From the NCBI GenBank assembly GCA_034670145.1, contig JAXMOA010000010.1, forward strand, positions 1-64,000: DNA of 64,000 bases, read 5' to 3'. Of this stretch, positions 8,420 through 17,243 are shown one piece after another. Both the position numbers and the translations under genes were made by a program. Every line of letters begins with the position of its first letter. The stretch's first letter is position 1. Source of the stretch: HXMU1420-2 sp034670145 (GTDB taxonomy: Bacteria; Pseudomonadota; Alphaproteobacteria; Rhodobacterales; Rhodobacteraceae). The notes under the pieces were generated by a model. That model saw only the letters and a program-made list of their open reading frames with translations, was not told the DNA's origin and ran no database searches.

Positions 8420-8935
8420 ATGACTGAATCCGCCTCTCGACAACCGCACAGCCTGGATCTGGATGCCTTTGAGCCGCCGGAGTTCTTGCTGGCGACGCTG
8501 AACAGCCGAATCCGTGATCTGATGAACACGACTCTGCGCCAGCATGGGTTGAAGCTGGTGGAGTGGCGGGTGCTGCAATGTCTGAGCGAGGCGGACGGGC
8601 CGCGCACGGTGGCGGAATTGGCCGAACTGACGGTGATTGACCGGACCGTGGCCAGCCGTCTGGTCGACAAGATGGCAGCACGGGGACTGGTGCACAAACA
8701 GGCAATGGCACAGGACCGGCGGTTTGTAAGCATCACCGCCAGCCAGGCCGGGCGTGACCTGTATCAGATCAGCGACGAAGCCGCGCAAGACGCGCGTCGG
8801 CGGCTGTTTGATGGGATGACTGACGCGGATGTGCAAACCCTGCTGGATCTGCTCTCACGGATGCATACCAACGCCGCGAGCCCGGTGCGGCAAGTCCAGC
8901 CTGCCCATCGCACCCGGCGGATGGCTGGCCGTTGA
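8420..8935 (+). CDS. MarR family transcriptional regulator
   Basis: The start is the ATG at 8420 (MTESASRQPHSL), giving 171 residues. An apparent much longer upstream frame is antisense to the hydroxylase and has no coding support. The winged helix shows LKLVEWRVLQCLSEADGPRT, the recognition segment VIDRTVASRLVDKMAARGLV and the wing residues QDRRFVSIT. MarR proteins bind as dimers and are often released by aromatic acids or their CoA esters. Divergent placement suggests it controls the aromatic-CoA hydroxylase and itself. It converges on the end of the 11-gene operon, with only 11 bases between the stops. Confidence 0.85.
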   Translation: MTESASRQPHSLDLDAFEPPEFLLATLNSRIRDLMNTTLRQHGLKLVEWRVLQCLSEADGPRTVAELAELTVIDRTVASRLVDKMAARGLVHKQAMAQDRRFVSITASQAGRDLYQISDEAAQDARRRLFDGMTDADVQTLLDLLSRMHTNAASPVRQVQPAHRTRRMAGR

Positions 8936-8946
8936 AGCGGGCGTGT

Positions 8947-9762
8947 TTACGCCGCGCTCCAATCCTGGTCGGGGTCGGGCAGCGGGATCGCGTCCAGTAA
9001 TTCGCGGGTATACGCCGCCTGCGGCGCGTCGAATACACCGGCCACATCGCCCATTTCCTCGATCTGGCCTTCGCGCATGACCATCACACGATCGCAAAGC
9101 CGCCGGATCACCGACAGGTCGTGACTCACAAAGCCCAGCGTCAGGTTCAATTCGGCCACCAGACGTTCCAGCAAAGACAGGATCTGCGCCTGATTCGAGA
9201 CGTCGAGCCCGGACACGATCTCGTCCGCGAGGATGAAATCCGGCTCCATGGCGATGGCGCGGGCGATGCCGATGCGCTGGCGTTGGCCGCCGGACATTTC
9301 ATGCGGGAAACGGCTGCGGAAACTGTCTGGCAGGCCCACATGCTCCAGCGCGCGGCTGACACGTCCCGAGACGTCATCAAACCCGTGCAGCAACAGCGGC
9401 GCAGCGATAATCCCGCGCACATTGTGGCGCGGGTTCAGCGACGACAGGGGATCCTGAAAGATCATCTGAAACCGTCGCCGGTATGGGCGTAGCGCTGCCG
9501 CGCCCATATGTGTGATATCGGTGCCATCAAACACCACCCGGCCCGCGGTTGGTTCCAGCAAGCGCACGAGGGCGCGTCCAGTGGTCGATTTACCCGATCC
9601 TGACCCGCCGACGATGCCCAGCACCTCGCCCTTGCGGATCTCGAAGGTCAGCCCGCGCAGGATCTGCAACATGGGTGCCACGCCAAAGACCGGTTTTCGC
9701 GCCCGATCCGGCAAGGCCAGCTCCATATGCTCGACCTGATACAGCAGCTCAGTCATAGCCAT
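8947..9762 (-). CDS. Peptide/nickel-type ABC transporter, ATP-binding protein (DppF/OppF type)
   Basis: A 271-residue ATPase with Walker A GGSGSGKST (about residue 52), Q-loop QDPLSSLNPRHNVR, signature MSGGQRQRIGIARA, Walker B FILADE and the H-loop VSHD. The usual oligopeptide-binding tail follows. It pairs with the ATPase encoded just upstream, whose end it overlaps by 14 bases, and powers import through the two permeases. This is the last gene of the 11-gene operon that starts at 22263. The substrate is unknown; family-5 importers carry peptides, but also opines, amino-sugars and small aromatics. Confidence 0.88.
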   Translation of the reverse strand: MAMTELLYQVEHMELALPDRARKPVFGVAPMLQILRGLTFEIRKGEVLGIVGGSGSGKSTTGRALVRLLEPTAGRVVFDGTDITHMGAAALRPYRRRFQMIFQDPLSSLNPRHNVRGIIAAPLLLHGFDDVSGRVSRALEHVGLPDSFRSRFPHEMSGGQRQRIGIARAIAMEPDFILADEIVSGLDVSNQAQILSLLERLVAELNLTLGFVSHDLSVIRRLCDRVMVMREGQIEEMGDVAGVFDAPQAAYTRELLDAIPLPDPDQDWSAA

Positions 9763-10621
9763 GCTCCTTGTCCCAGGCCGCCACGTCTGCGTCCAGACCT
9801 GCGGTTACCTCGGCCGAGACCGGGGTCAGGCTGCCCTGAGGATCAGTGTATTTCGGCGTCGCGGCCAGCAATGCGCGCGAATAAGGGTGCTGAGGCGCCG
9901 CGAAGAAGGGTCGCATGTCGGCGGTCTCCATGATCCGGCCGGCATAGAGCACGGACAGGCTTTGCACTGTTTTCGAAATCACCCCCAGATCATGGGTGAC
10001 AAACAACAACGCGCTGCCATGCCGGTCCTGCATGCCCCGGATCAGTTTCAGGATGCGTTTTTGTACTGTGACGTCCAGGGCGGTTGTCGGTTCGTCCGCA
10101 ACAATCAGTTTGGGTTCGGCTGCAAAGGCTGATGCGATCAGAATCCGCTGGCGCATCCCGCCAGAGAGTTCATGCGGATAGCTGTGCATCACGCGATCCG
10201 GGTCTGGGATATTGACCTCGTTCAGCAACTCCAGCGCGCGGGTTTGGGCATTGCCCTTGGTCCAGCCCAGAATATCGACCAACCGCCGGGTGATCTGAGG
10301 CCCGATGCGGCGCACCGGGTTGAGCGCGGTCAGCGGATCCTGTGGGATCAGGGCGGCGCTGGCACCAATGAGTTCGCGCCGCGCCCTTGGGGTCATGGCC
10401 TGCAGGTCCTGTCCGCCCAGCCGGATCGCGCCGCGCCGCACGCTCAGCGCGTCGGGCAGAATGCCCAGGACCGATTTGCCAATCAGGCTTTTGCCTGCGC
10501 CGCTTTCGCCGACCAGCCCATGTACCTTGCCCGCCTGCACGGACATGGTCACGCCGCGCAGAATAGGTGTGCGGCGGCCCAGCTCGACCGTCAGGTCGTC
10601 AATCTCCAGAAAGTCGCTCAT
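9749..10621 (-). CDS. Peptide/nickel-type ABC transporter, ATP-binding protein (DppD/OppD type)
   Basis: A 290-residue ATPase with Walker A GESGAGKSLIGKS (about residue 38), QDPLTALNP, LSGGMRQRILIASAFA, Walker B LIVADEPTTALD and VTHDLG. The C-terminal TGLDADVAAWD extension is the oligopeptide_CT region. It overlaps the permease upstream by four bases and the second ATPase downstream by 14, so the pair is translationally coupled. Confidence 0.88.
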   Translation of the reverse strand: MSDFLEIDDLTVELGRRTPILRGVTMSVQAGKVHGLVGESGAGKSLIGKSVLGILPDALSVRRGAIRLGGQDLQAMTPRARRELIGASAALIPQDPLTALNPVRRIGPQITRRLVDILGWTKGNAQTRALELLNEVNIPDPDRVMHSYPHELSGGMRQRILIASAFAAEPKLIVADEPTTALDVTVQKRILKLIRGMQDRHGSALLFVTHDLGVISKTVQSLSVLYAGRIMETADMRPFFAAPQHPYSRALLAATPKYTDPQGSLTPVSAEVTAGLDADVAAWDKEHGYD

Positions 10622-11469
10622 CGCAGCACCGGATCAAAGCGGTCCTTCACGCCTTCGCCCAATTGGCTAAAGCTGAGGACAGTGAGGAACAGGGTAATCA
10701 ACGGAAACACCAGCACCCACCAGGCCTGATAGATGGATATGCGCCCTTCGGCGATCATCCCGCCCCATGTGGGATCATCAGTTGAAATGGAGAGGTTCAC
10801 AAAGGACAAGATCGCCTCGACGATCACGGCAATGCCCATTTCCAATGTCACCAGAACCCCCAGCGTCGGCAGCACGTTTGGCAAAATCTCGCGTGCGAGA
10901 ATGCGCAGCCGCCCCGCGCCCGCGACGGTGGCCGCGTCGACATAGTCCATGGTGGCCTGTGTCATCGCCTCGATCCGGATGACCCGGGCAAAGCGGGTCC
11001 AGTCGATGATCACAATGGCCAGCACGATGGAATAGAGGCCGGTGCCCATCACCGCGATCAACAGGATGGCAAACAACACCGGAGGAAAGGCCATCCATAT
11101 GTCGATGATGCGGGTGACAATGATATCGACCCAGCCCCGGTAGTAGCCCGCGGCCAGCCCAATGGTTGCCCCGAGCACCCCGGCCAGCACAGCCGCCATC
11201 ACCGCCACGCCCAGCGCGACGCGGGCGCCGTAGATGATGCGCGACAACACATCCCGGCCCAGATTATCTGTGCCCAGCCAATATCCCGGCTCTGCCCCCT
11301 CCTGCCAGAAAGGCGGCAAGCGGGATGTAAACAGATCCTGATACAAAGGGTCATGCGGCGCGATCAGAGGCGCAAACACAGCCGCAACAGTCAACACGGT
11401 CAGCCAGCCGCCTGCCAGCCAAAGCCGCGCACCGGCCCGGCGCTTTACCTGAGAACGCCCGTCACGCAT
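10618..11469 (-). CDS. ABC transporter permease (DppC/OppC type)
   Basis: A 283-residue inner-membrane protein with an N-terminal helix (WLTVLTVAAVFAPLIAP), the periplasmic WLGTDNLGRDVLSRIIYGAR typical of DppC proteins, and four to five further helices. A coupling EAA-like loop precedes the ATPase contact (EILPNVLPTLGV). It overlaps the upstream permease by eight bases. It forms the translocation pore together with that DppB-type partner. Confidence 0.88.
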   Translation of the reverse strand: MRDGRSQVKRRAGARLWLAGGWLTVLTVAAVFAPLIAPHDPLYQDLFTSRLPPFWQEGAEPGYWLGTDNLGRDVLSRIIYGARVALGVAVMAAVLAGVLGATIGLAAGYYRGWVDIIVTRIIDIWMAFPPVLFAILLIAVMGTGLYSIVLAIVIIDWTRFARVIRIEAMTQATMDYVDAATVAGAGRLRILAREILPNVLPTLGVLVTLEMGIAVIVEAILSFVNLSISTDDPTWGGMIAEGRISIYQAWWVLVFPLITLFLTVLSFSQLGEGVKDRFDPVLR

Positions 11470-12472
11470 GTCGCAACCTCGGATTCAGAACAACATAGAG
11501 CAGGTCCACAGCCAGGTTGATCAGCGTGAACAGCAGCGCAAACAGGATGACGATGCCCTGGATCAATGGCAGGTCGCGGTTGATCACCGCGTCGATGGCC
11601 ATATTGCCCAGGCCTTCGTAGGAAAACAGCCGCTCGACGATCACGGTTCCGCCCAGCACATGGGTAAACTGCACCCCGATAAAGGTCAGCGTCGGCAGCA
11701 CCGCGTTTGGCAGCGCCTCGTTCACGATGACGTGGGATTCGCCATAGCCTTTGGTGCGGCTGAGCGTGACATAATCCAGATGCATGGTTTCCTTGAGCGA
11801 TTGTTTGAGCAGTTGCGACAGCATCGCCGCCAGCGGCAGCGCCAGGGCGACGGCTGGCATCAGCATATGCGCCATCAGGTCTGCCGTGATGTCAAAACGC
11901 AGGCGCAGGATCGATTCCAGCAGGTAGAAATTGGATGAAAACGGCAGATCCAGCGAAGGTGTGACCCGCCCCGAAATATGAAACACCGGCCACAGCACGC
12001 CCAACAGCAGAATCAGGATCAGGCCCCACATGAAATCGGGCATCGACAGGCCAATGCCGTTGGCGACATCTACTCCGGCCTCGGTTCGGGTGCCGCGGTA
12101 GCGTGTGCCGATCAAGGCCAGCGATGTGCCCAGGATCACCGCCAGCAGCAGGGCGAAAAACGCCAGTTCCAGCGTTGCGGGCAAGCGGCCCAGCACCAGA
12201 TCCAGGACCGGCTGGCGCAAAGAGATCGACGTGCCGAAATCCCCCTGCAACACGCCGCCAAACCAGATCAAGAATTGCTCGGGAATGGATTTGTCCAACC
12301 CGTAGAGTTCCGTCAGACGTTCCAGGTCGGCCTGGGTGGCATTGGGTGGCAGCATCATGGCCACCGGATTTCCGGGGACAACGCGAATCAGCACAAAGAC
12401 AACGACAGAAGCGCCAAAGAGCGTGACCGCCATCGTCAGAAAACGGGCGAATATCGTTTGCAAAAGGATCAT
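11462..12472 (-). CDS. ABC transporter permease (DppB/OppB type)
   Basis: A 336-residue permease starting with FARFLTMAVTLFGASVVVFVLIR. It continues with the family motifs VVPGNPVAMMLPPNATQADLE and LYGLDKSIPEQFLIWFGGVL(QGDFGTS), and the EAA-loop segment ESHVIVNEALPNAVLP. Six membrane helices are visible. It lies 53 bases downstream of the binding-protein gene, separated by a stable hairpin. Confidence 0.88.
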   Translation of the reverse strand: MILLQTIFARFLTMAVTLFGASVVVFVLIRVVPGNPVAMMLPPNATQADLERLTELYGLDKSIPEQFLIWFGGVLQGDFGTSISLRQPVLDLVLGRLPATLELAFFALLLAVILGTSLALIGTRYRGTRTEAGVDVANGIGLSMPDFMWGLILILLLGVLWPVFHISGRVTPSLDLPFSSNFYLLESILRLRFDITADLMAHMLMPAVALALPLAAMLSQLLKQSLKETMHLDYVTLSRTKGYGESHVIVNEALPNAVLPTLTFIGVQFTHVLGGTVIVERLFSYEGLGNMAIDAVINRDLPLIQGIVILFALLFTLINLAVDLLYVVLNPRLRHA

Positions 12473-12489
12473 GGGGCGTCTTTAAAATT

Positions 12490-12516
12490 GGCAGGGCGGC
12501 ACCTGGCCGCCCTGCC
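12490..12516. promoter_or_regulatory. Stable hairpin between binding-protein and permease genes
   Basis: An 11-bp perfect stem, GGCAGGGCGGC / GCCGCCCTGCC, with a five-base loop, lies between the binding-protein stop and the permease start. In the minus-strand RNA it is followed by AATTTTA, only a weak U tract. This placement is classic for a partial terminator or mRNA-stabilising stem that keeps binding-protein transcript in excess over the membrane genes. Confidence 0.65.
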
Positions 12517-12525
12517 TGGGTTGGA

Positions 12526-14061
12526 TCAGGACGGGGACCAGAGCGCGGGCAAGACAGAGCCGGACGCGTGCTGAACCACTTTGATCTTGTCGGAATGCAG
12601 GATCGGCTGAACATATTGCATCAGCGGGATCACCAGCGCGTGTTCGGCAATATAAGCATTGACATCACGATAGGCCGCCATGCGCTTTTCTTCATCTGCC
12701 TCGACCCAAAGCGGGCCGATCTGCTGGATCATGTCTTCGCCATCCCAGACCGAATGGGGCGATGGCCCGAACATGGCAAACGCCACCGAGGACGCCGGAT
12801 CGCCAACCGAGTTGCCCCAGTTGTAAAACGCCATTTCGGCCAGTTGGTCTGCTGCGCGCAATTCGAAATGCTTGGCGACTTCATAGACCTCGATCTCGGC
12901 CTCGATGCCGACACGGCGCCACAGGCCGACAATGGCCTGAATCACTTCGTAATCCTTGGGTTTGAATCCGCGCGTTGTCTGGATCTTGAGCTTGGCTGGG
13001 TTGTCCGTGGAATAGCCAGATTTTGCCAGCAGCTCTTTGGCCAGATCAGGGTCATAGGGCACGGTGATCGAGGCGTCATAGGCGTCGTAGTCAGGCGTCA
13101 GCAATGTGTCGATGGGAACGCCGTAACCGGACAAGAGGCGCTCTACGATGGTCGCTTTGTCGATGGCATGGGCCGCAGCCTTGCGCACGTTTTCGTCCAG
13201 CATGACACCGATGTCATTGATAAAGATCATGCCCACATCAGACACGGGCAGATCCGTTCCGCTGATGCCGTTTTTGCCTTTGAGGCGGTCATATTCCTCG
13301 TATGGCATTTCGACTGCGACATGGGCATTGCCCGATTCAATTTCCGCCACGCGGCTGGCGGCATCGGTCACAAACTTGATCGTGACCGTCTTGAACGCGG
13401 GCTCGCCGCCCCAATAATCCGGGTTCGCCTTGAGCCGCACAAAGGCGTTGCGTTCGTATTTGTCCACCATATAGGGGCCTGTGCCGATGGGCGCGGCCTC
13501 AAAACCTTCGGGGCCAACGGCCTCCATATAGTTTTTGGGCAGACAATAGCCGGTCAGGAAATACATCCATTTCAACATCATCGGGTCGAACTGACCCATT
13601 TTGGCAGTGATCCGGTTACCGTCGACCTTGATGTCCTGCAAATTGCCCCAGACCTGCGCCAGAGGGCTGCCGTTTTCGGGATTGCCGGTACGCTGCCATG
13701 TGTAGACCACGTCTTCGGGGCCGAAATCGTCGCCATTGTGCCATTTGACACCTTCGCGACAGTCAACCCAAATGCCCGTCTTGTCCTCGTTAAAGCCCCA
13801 GTCCGTCAGCAAACCGGGGGCCGGCGAAAGGTCGGGGTTTTGGTGGATATACATGTCAAACACCGACTGATAGATCCCCTGGATCGTCGGGTTCACGGCC
13901 GAAAGCCCGACGGTCGGATCCCAGCTGGGCAGATTGACGTTGTTGGCGATGACCAGTTCGTCAATCCCCTCGGCCATCAGGGCCAAGGGCGCGCCACCAA
14001 GGACAAGCCCGGTGCCCGCCGCGGCGCTTTTCATCAAGTTTCGTCTTGAAATCAGTGTCAT
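12526..14061 (-). CDS. ABC transporter substrate-binding protein, family 5, Tat-exported
   Basis: 511 residues from the Met at 14061 (MTLISRRNLMKSAAAG); three extra codons would allow a start at 14070. The twin-arginine motif SRRNLMK and the hydrophobic stretch that follows indicate Tat export. SBP-family-5 features include VVYTWQRTGNPENGSPLA, PIGTGPYMVDKYERNAFVRLKANPDYWGG, and KAAAHAIDKATIVERLL. It captures the substrate in the periplasm for the two permeases and two ATPases downstream. The operon context (aromatic/2-oxoacid enzymes) suggests a small organic substrate rather than food peptides, but the ligand is unknown. Confidence 0.87.
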   Translation of the reverse strand: MTLISRRNLMKSAAAGTGLVLGGAPLALMAEGIDELVIANNVNLPSWDPTVGLSAVNPTIQGIYQSVFDMYIHQNPDLSPAPGLLTDWGFNEDKTGIWVDCREGVKWHNGDDFGPEDVVYTWQRTGNPENGSPLAQVWGNLQDIKVDGNRITAKMGQFDPMMLKWMYFLTGYCLPKNYMEAVGPEGFEAAPIGTGPYMVDKYERNAFVRLKANPDYWGGEPAFKTVTIKFVTDAASRVAEIESGNAHVAVEMPYEEYDRLKGKNGISGTDLPVSDVGMIFINDIGVMLDENVRKAAAHAIDKATIVERLLSGYGVPIDTLLTPDYDAYDASITVPYDPDLAKELLAKSGYSTDNPAKLKIQTTRGFKPKDYEVIQAIVGLWRRVGIEAEIEVYEVAKHFELRAADQLAEMAFYNWGNSVGDPASSVAFAMFGPSPHSVWDGEDMIQQIGPLWVEADEEKRMAAYRDVNAYIAEHALVIPLMQYVQPILHSDKIKVVQHASGSVLPALWSPS

Positions 14062-14100
14062 TCCTGGCACTCCCTGTGTTGTTGTGCGTTTATTATGTCT

Positions 14101-15663
14101 TTATTTTCCGGCCAATTTCTGGGCCAGCATCCATCCCGGCCCGGCACCCGTCCCGGCCCCTGGCCAGACTGCGGCACCGGTGAGGTGGAGTTTCTTGATC
14201 GGGGTGGAACCATCCGCATATCCACGCGCGGGGCGGAACAGGAAATGCTGGCTGAGGTGGTGGCTGCCGCAGACCTGATCTCCGCCCACAAGGTTCGGAT
14301 TGTCCGCTTGCAGGTCAGCAGGCGTCACGATGGTACGGCTGATCACCTGGTTCCGTAAGCCCGGCGCATAGCGTTCGATCAGATCAAAGACGCGTTCGGC
14401 CATGGGTTCGCCCGCCTCGGCCCAATCGGTGGCCGAGATGCTGCCGGATGCATCGCCCTGGATCTGTCCCGGCACCATGCGCACCTGTAGCCACAGGATG
14501 TGTTTGCCTTCGGGCGCGCGGGTCGGGTCGATGGCGGTGGGCTGGCCAACCACGACCACCGGTTCGTCCGGCAATTGCCCGGCCTTGGCCTGCGCATAGG
14601 TGCGCGCCATCTGATCAAGCGAGGGCGCAAGGTGGATATAGGCAAAATCGGCCAGTTCGGCGCCAGCGGTCCATTGCAACGGCCCATCCAGCGCCACATG
14701 GATCATCATCGTGCCCGGTGCATGGGCAAAGCGTTGCATCTTGCGATCAAACCCGTCATCGCCAGAGCCACCAGTCAATGTGGTCAGGGCCGAGGGCGCC
14801 AGATTGGCGATGACCGCCTTGCGTGCGGTGATCTCTTCGCCGCTTTCCAGGCGGATGCCGGTGGCCTTGCCCTTTTGGTGCAGGATCTCGCTCACCCTGG
14901 CATTGCAATGTACGGTGCCGCCCTTGGACTGGATCTGGGCGATCAAGGCATCGGTGACGCCCCCTGCCCCGCCCTGAACCAGCGCCATGCCAAAGGCCTG
15001 ATTGGCCATGGCCTCCAGATAGGGAAACAAGGCACCGCCTGCGATATCCGGGGCAAAGTCCAGATGCATGCCCCAGGTGGCCAGCATCGCCTTGACCTTG
15101 TCGCTTTCAAAGGTTTCATCCAGCCAGGCGCGGGGCGACATGGTCAGGAACCGGCCCAGATCAGAGACGCCCCCTGGCTTGAGTTTGCGCAACAGCTTCC
15201 AGAACAGGCCGCCCAGGCTGCCTGCTCCCATGGGTGATCCGAGCAGCGCAAAGAGCGACTCGGCCTGGGTGCCGAAATCTTCGGTCAGGTCCCGCCATGT
15301 CTGTGCATCCGCGGCGCTGAGTCGGGCGATGGCGGCGGCATTCACATCCGCATCATTGGTGACCCCCAGCCAGGTGCCATCAGGAAAGGCCGATGCAAAG
15401 GGTTTGGCGACCGGCGCGAATTCCAGCCCATGTCCGGCCAGTGCGGCGGCATTGACTTGATGAAAGGCCGATCCGGCAAAGAGCGACATGTTCATTGCCG
15501 CCCAATCGTGGCGAAAGCCCGGTTCGGTCAGCTCCAGCGTCTTGACGGCGCCACCCGGCGTGGCGGCTGCCTCGTAAATCGCAACGGACCAGCCTTTGTG
15601 GAGCATGTGAACAGCTGCCACCAGAGAATTGATGCCCGACCCGATGATAACTGCGTCGGTCAT
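14101..15663 (-). CDS. Phytoene-dehydrogenase-like NAD(P)/FAD oxidoreductase (copy 1)
   Basis: A 520-residue CrtI-superfamily flavoprotein. The FAD motif is VIIGSGINSLVAAVHMLHKG at residues 5-24, followed by TPGGAVKTLELTEPGFRHD, and the C-terminus ends in GPGWMLAQKLAGK. There are no carotenoid genes around it, so a carotenoid role is unlikely. It overlaps the iorB stop by four bases, and the transporter genes follow 39 bases downstream. A paralogue of the same size and layout lies at 19912-21477 in the same operon. The two may form a heteromeric dehydrogenase or act on successive intermediates. Confidence 0.8.
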   Translation of the reverse strand: MTDAVIIGSGINSLVAAVHMLHKGWSVAIYEAAATPGGAVKTLELTEPGFRHDWAAMNMSLFAGSAFHQVNAAALAGHGLEFAPVAKPFASAFPDGTWLGVTNDADVNAAAIARLSAADAQTWRDLTEDFGTQAESLFALLGSPMGAGSLGGLFWKLLRKLKPGGVSDLGRFLTMSPRAWLDETFESDKVKAMLATWGMHLDFAPDIAGGALFPYLEAMANQAFGMALVQGGAGGVTDALIAQIQSKGGTVHCNARVSEILHQKGKATGIRLESGEEITARKAVIANLAPSALTTLTGGSGDDGFDRKMQRFAHAPGTMMIHVALDGPLQWTAGAELADFAYIHLAPSLDQMARTYAQAKAGQLPDEPVVVVGQPTAIDPTRAPEGKHILWLQVRMVPGQIQGDASGSISATDWAEAGEPMAERVFDLIERYAPGLRNQVISRTIVTPADLQADNPNLVGGDQVCGSHHLSQHFLFRPARGYADGSTPIKKLHLTGAAVWPGAGTGAGPGWMLAQKLAGK

Positions 15664-17243
15664 GCGGCTGCCTCATTGGTAAAGGAGGCAATCGTCATCA
15701 ATGCACCATCCAGAGCCTTGCCTTGCTCGTCCTGCAGCGCGGCTTCGCGTAGGCGGCGGATCCAATCGGCCGCATCCGGACGCCGCTTGAGCGTGGCCAC
15801 CGCACCGATCACCTTGTCAAACTTGGACTGACCGCGCGCATGGGTGTCCGAGTATCCCTTGATCAGGCGGCGGCAGCGGATCACCTCGACCGCAAGCGCA
15901 TAGTCGCGGCGGGCACAATCTGTGGCCACGGCCAGCCAGGTCTGCAAATGGGCCTGTTCCTGAGCATGGCGCAGCGTGCGCAGACGCCAGCCGCGCAAAC
16001 CGCCCAGCAGATACAGCATCACAAAACCGCTGAGACTGTCGGAACGCACCCGGCGCCCTTTGTTAAAGAGCTTGTCCACGAGCGCCATGCGCTTGGGGTT
16101 TGCCTCCCACCGGGCGCCCATGCGGGCCGGCAGCAGACCAACGATTTCTTCGGCGCGGGGGTGCATGAACTCGGTCACTTTCATGATAGAGCCATCGGCG
16201 GGCTGCACATCGTCGCGCACCCGTTGCGACCGTGTGCTGCGCGTTTTCAGATCAGCCACCCGGATCACATCGTCATAGGCCATGGCCTTGGCGATGTATT
16301 TGGCGGCCTCGCGGGTCAGTTCCCAATCCTGCTCGGCGCTGTCGAGGGCCTGAATCGTGGCCAGATGGTCCAGATACTCTGCCCCATATGCAACACCCTG
16401 GTAATCGACCACGGCATGGACCCCCGCCGCCGCCATTTCGCGTGCGGCAGCCGGAAGTGCAGCGGCGCGGCGGTTCAGTTCTTCCCACTCGTACCGCAGG
16501 TGTGCCGGTCCCTGAACCGCTGGCGTCGGGGACGCCTCGGCCAGTTCCGCGCCCGCCCCGGTGTCGGGTTGCGCAGCGGGCGCAGCCCCGTTTTGCGCCA
16601 GATCATAGCCGGCAGCAAAGGCGCGCAGGCTCGGCTCGACACCTTTGCCGCTGCGCCGGATCGCATCCTCGAAAGCCGCGCGGGGGAAGGGCAAAGCGCC
16701 TGAACCGGCCAGAGCTCCAAACAATGATGCCGAAATGACCGAGCCGTTTTCATGGGCGACTTTTTCGAGGTCATGCAGAACAAGCTTTTGCGCTGCAACC
16801 TCGGCGGCGGCGATCACCTCCTGGGGGGGGATCTCTCCGTTGCCAGGCACCATTTTTTCGGCAATCGAGATCACTCGGTGCGTCGATCCGATGAGCGTCG
16901 TGCGGTCGGGTGTCACAAAACCACGCATGATCGCGCGACCGGTCTCCATCATCTCGGCGGCAACAACGATATCAACGTCACCCTGCGACGGCATCAGGGA
17001 AAAGATCGGCATTGTGTCGCCCAGCGGCGCCATCTCAAGGTAATACACCGTAGAGCCGGTCCGCTGCGCCACGCCTGCCACCGAGGTGGCCTGACAGGCA
17101 TAGCCCTGCGCGCGCGCTGTATCTTCGATCCAGTTGCCCAGAACACCGCCGCCCTGCCCGCCTACGGCGAGACAAGCCAGCTTGATCACGGTCCCTTGGG
17201 TGGTGTCGTCACCGACCGCTGTCAGAGGGCTGAGGTCGTTCAT
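15660..17243 (-). CDS. iorB: Indolepyruvate oxidoreductase subunit beta, with C-terminal extension
   Basis: The start at 17243 (MNDLSPLTAVGD) overlaps the iorA stop as ATGA; the longer frame upstream lies inside iorA and is not used. The product is 527 residues. The N-terminal gamma-type domain has VGGQGGGVLGNWIEDTARAQG, then TSVAGVAQRTGSTVYYLEM. After residue 240 a long helical extension (the DUF6537-type region usual in proteobacterial IorB) follows, making it more than twice the archaeal length. With IorA it oxidatively decarboxylates aryl pyruvates to aryl-acetyl-CoA, passing electrons to ferredoxin or another carrier. Confidence 0.87.
   Translation of the reverse strand: MNDLSPLTAVGDDTTQGTVIKLACLAVGGQGGGVLGNWIEDTARAQGYACQATSVAGVAQRTGSTVYYLEMAPLGDTMPIFSLMPSQGDVDIVVAAEMMETGRAIMRGFVTPDRTTLIGSTHRVISIAEKMVPGNGEIPPQEVIAAAEVAAQKLVLHDLEKVAHENGSVISASLFGALAGSGALPFPRAAFEDAIRRSGKGVEPSLRAFAAGYDLAQNGAAPAAQPDTGAGAELAEASPTPAVQGPAHLRYEWEELNRRAAALPAAAREMAAAGVHAVVDYQGVAYGAEYLDHLATIQALDSAEQDWELTREAAKYIAKAMAYDDVIRVADLKTRSTRSQRVRDDVQPADGSIMKVTEFMHPRAEEIVGLLPARMGARWEANPKRMALVDKLFNKGRRVRSDSLSGFVMLYLLGGLRGWRLRTLRHAQEQAHLQTWLAVATDCARRDYALAVEVIRCRRLIKGYSDTHARGQSKFDKVIGAVATLKRRPDAADWIRRLREAALQDEQGKALDGALMTIASFTNEAAA

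Noticed and set aside
12568..14049. Long plus-strand open frame opposite the binding-protein gene
   Set aside because: It has no family features and mirrors the codon pattern of the Tat-exported binding protein on the other strand.
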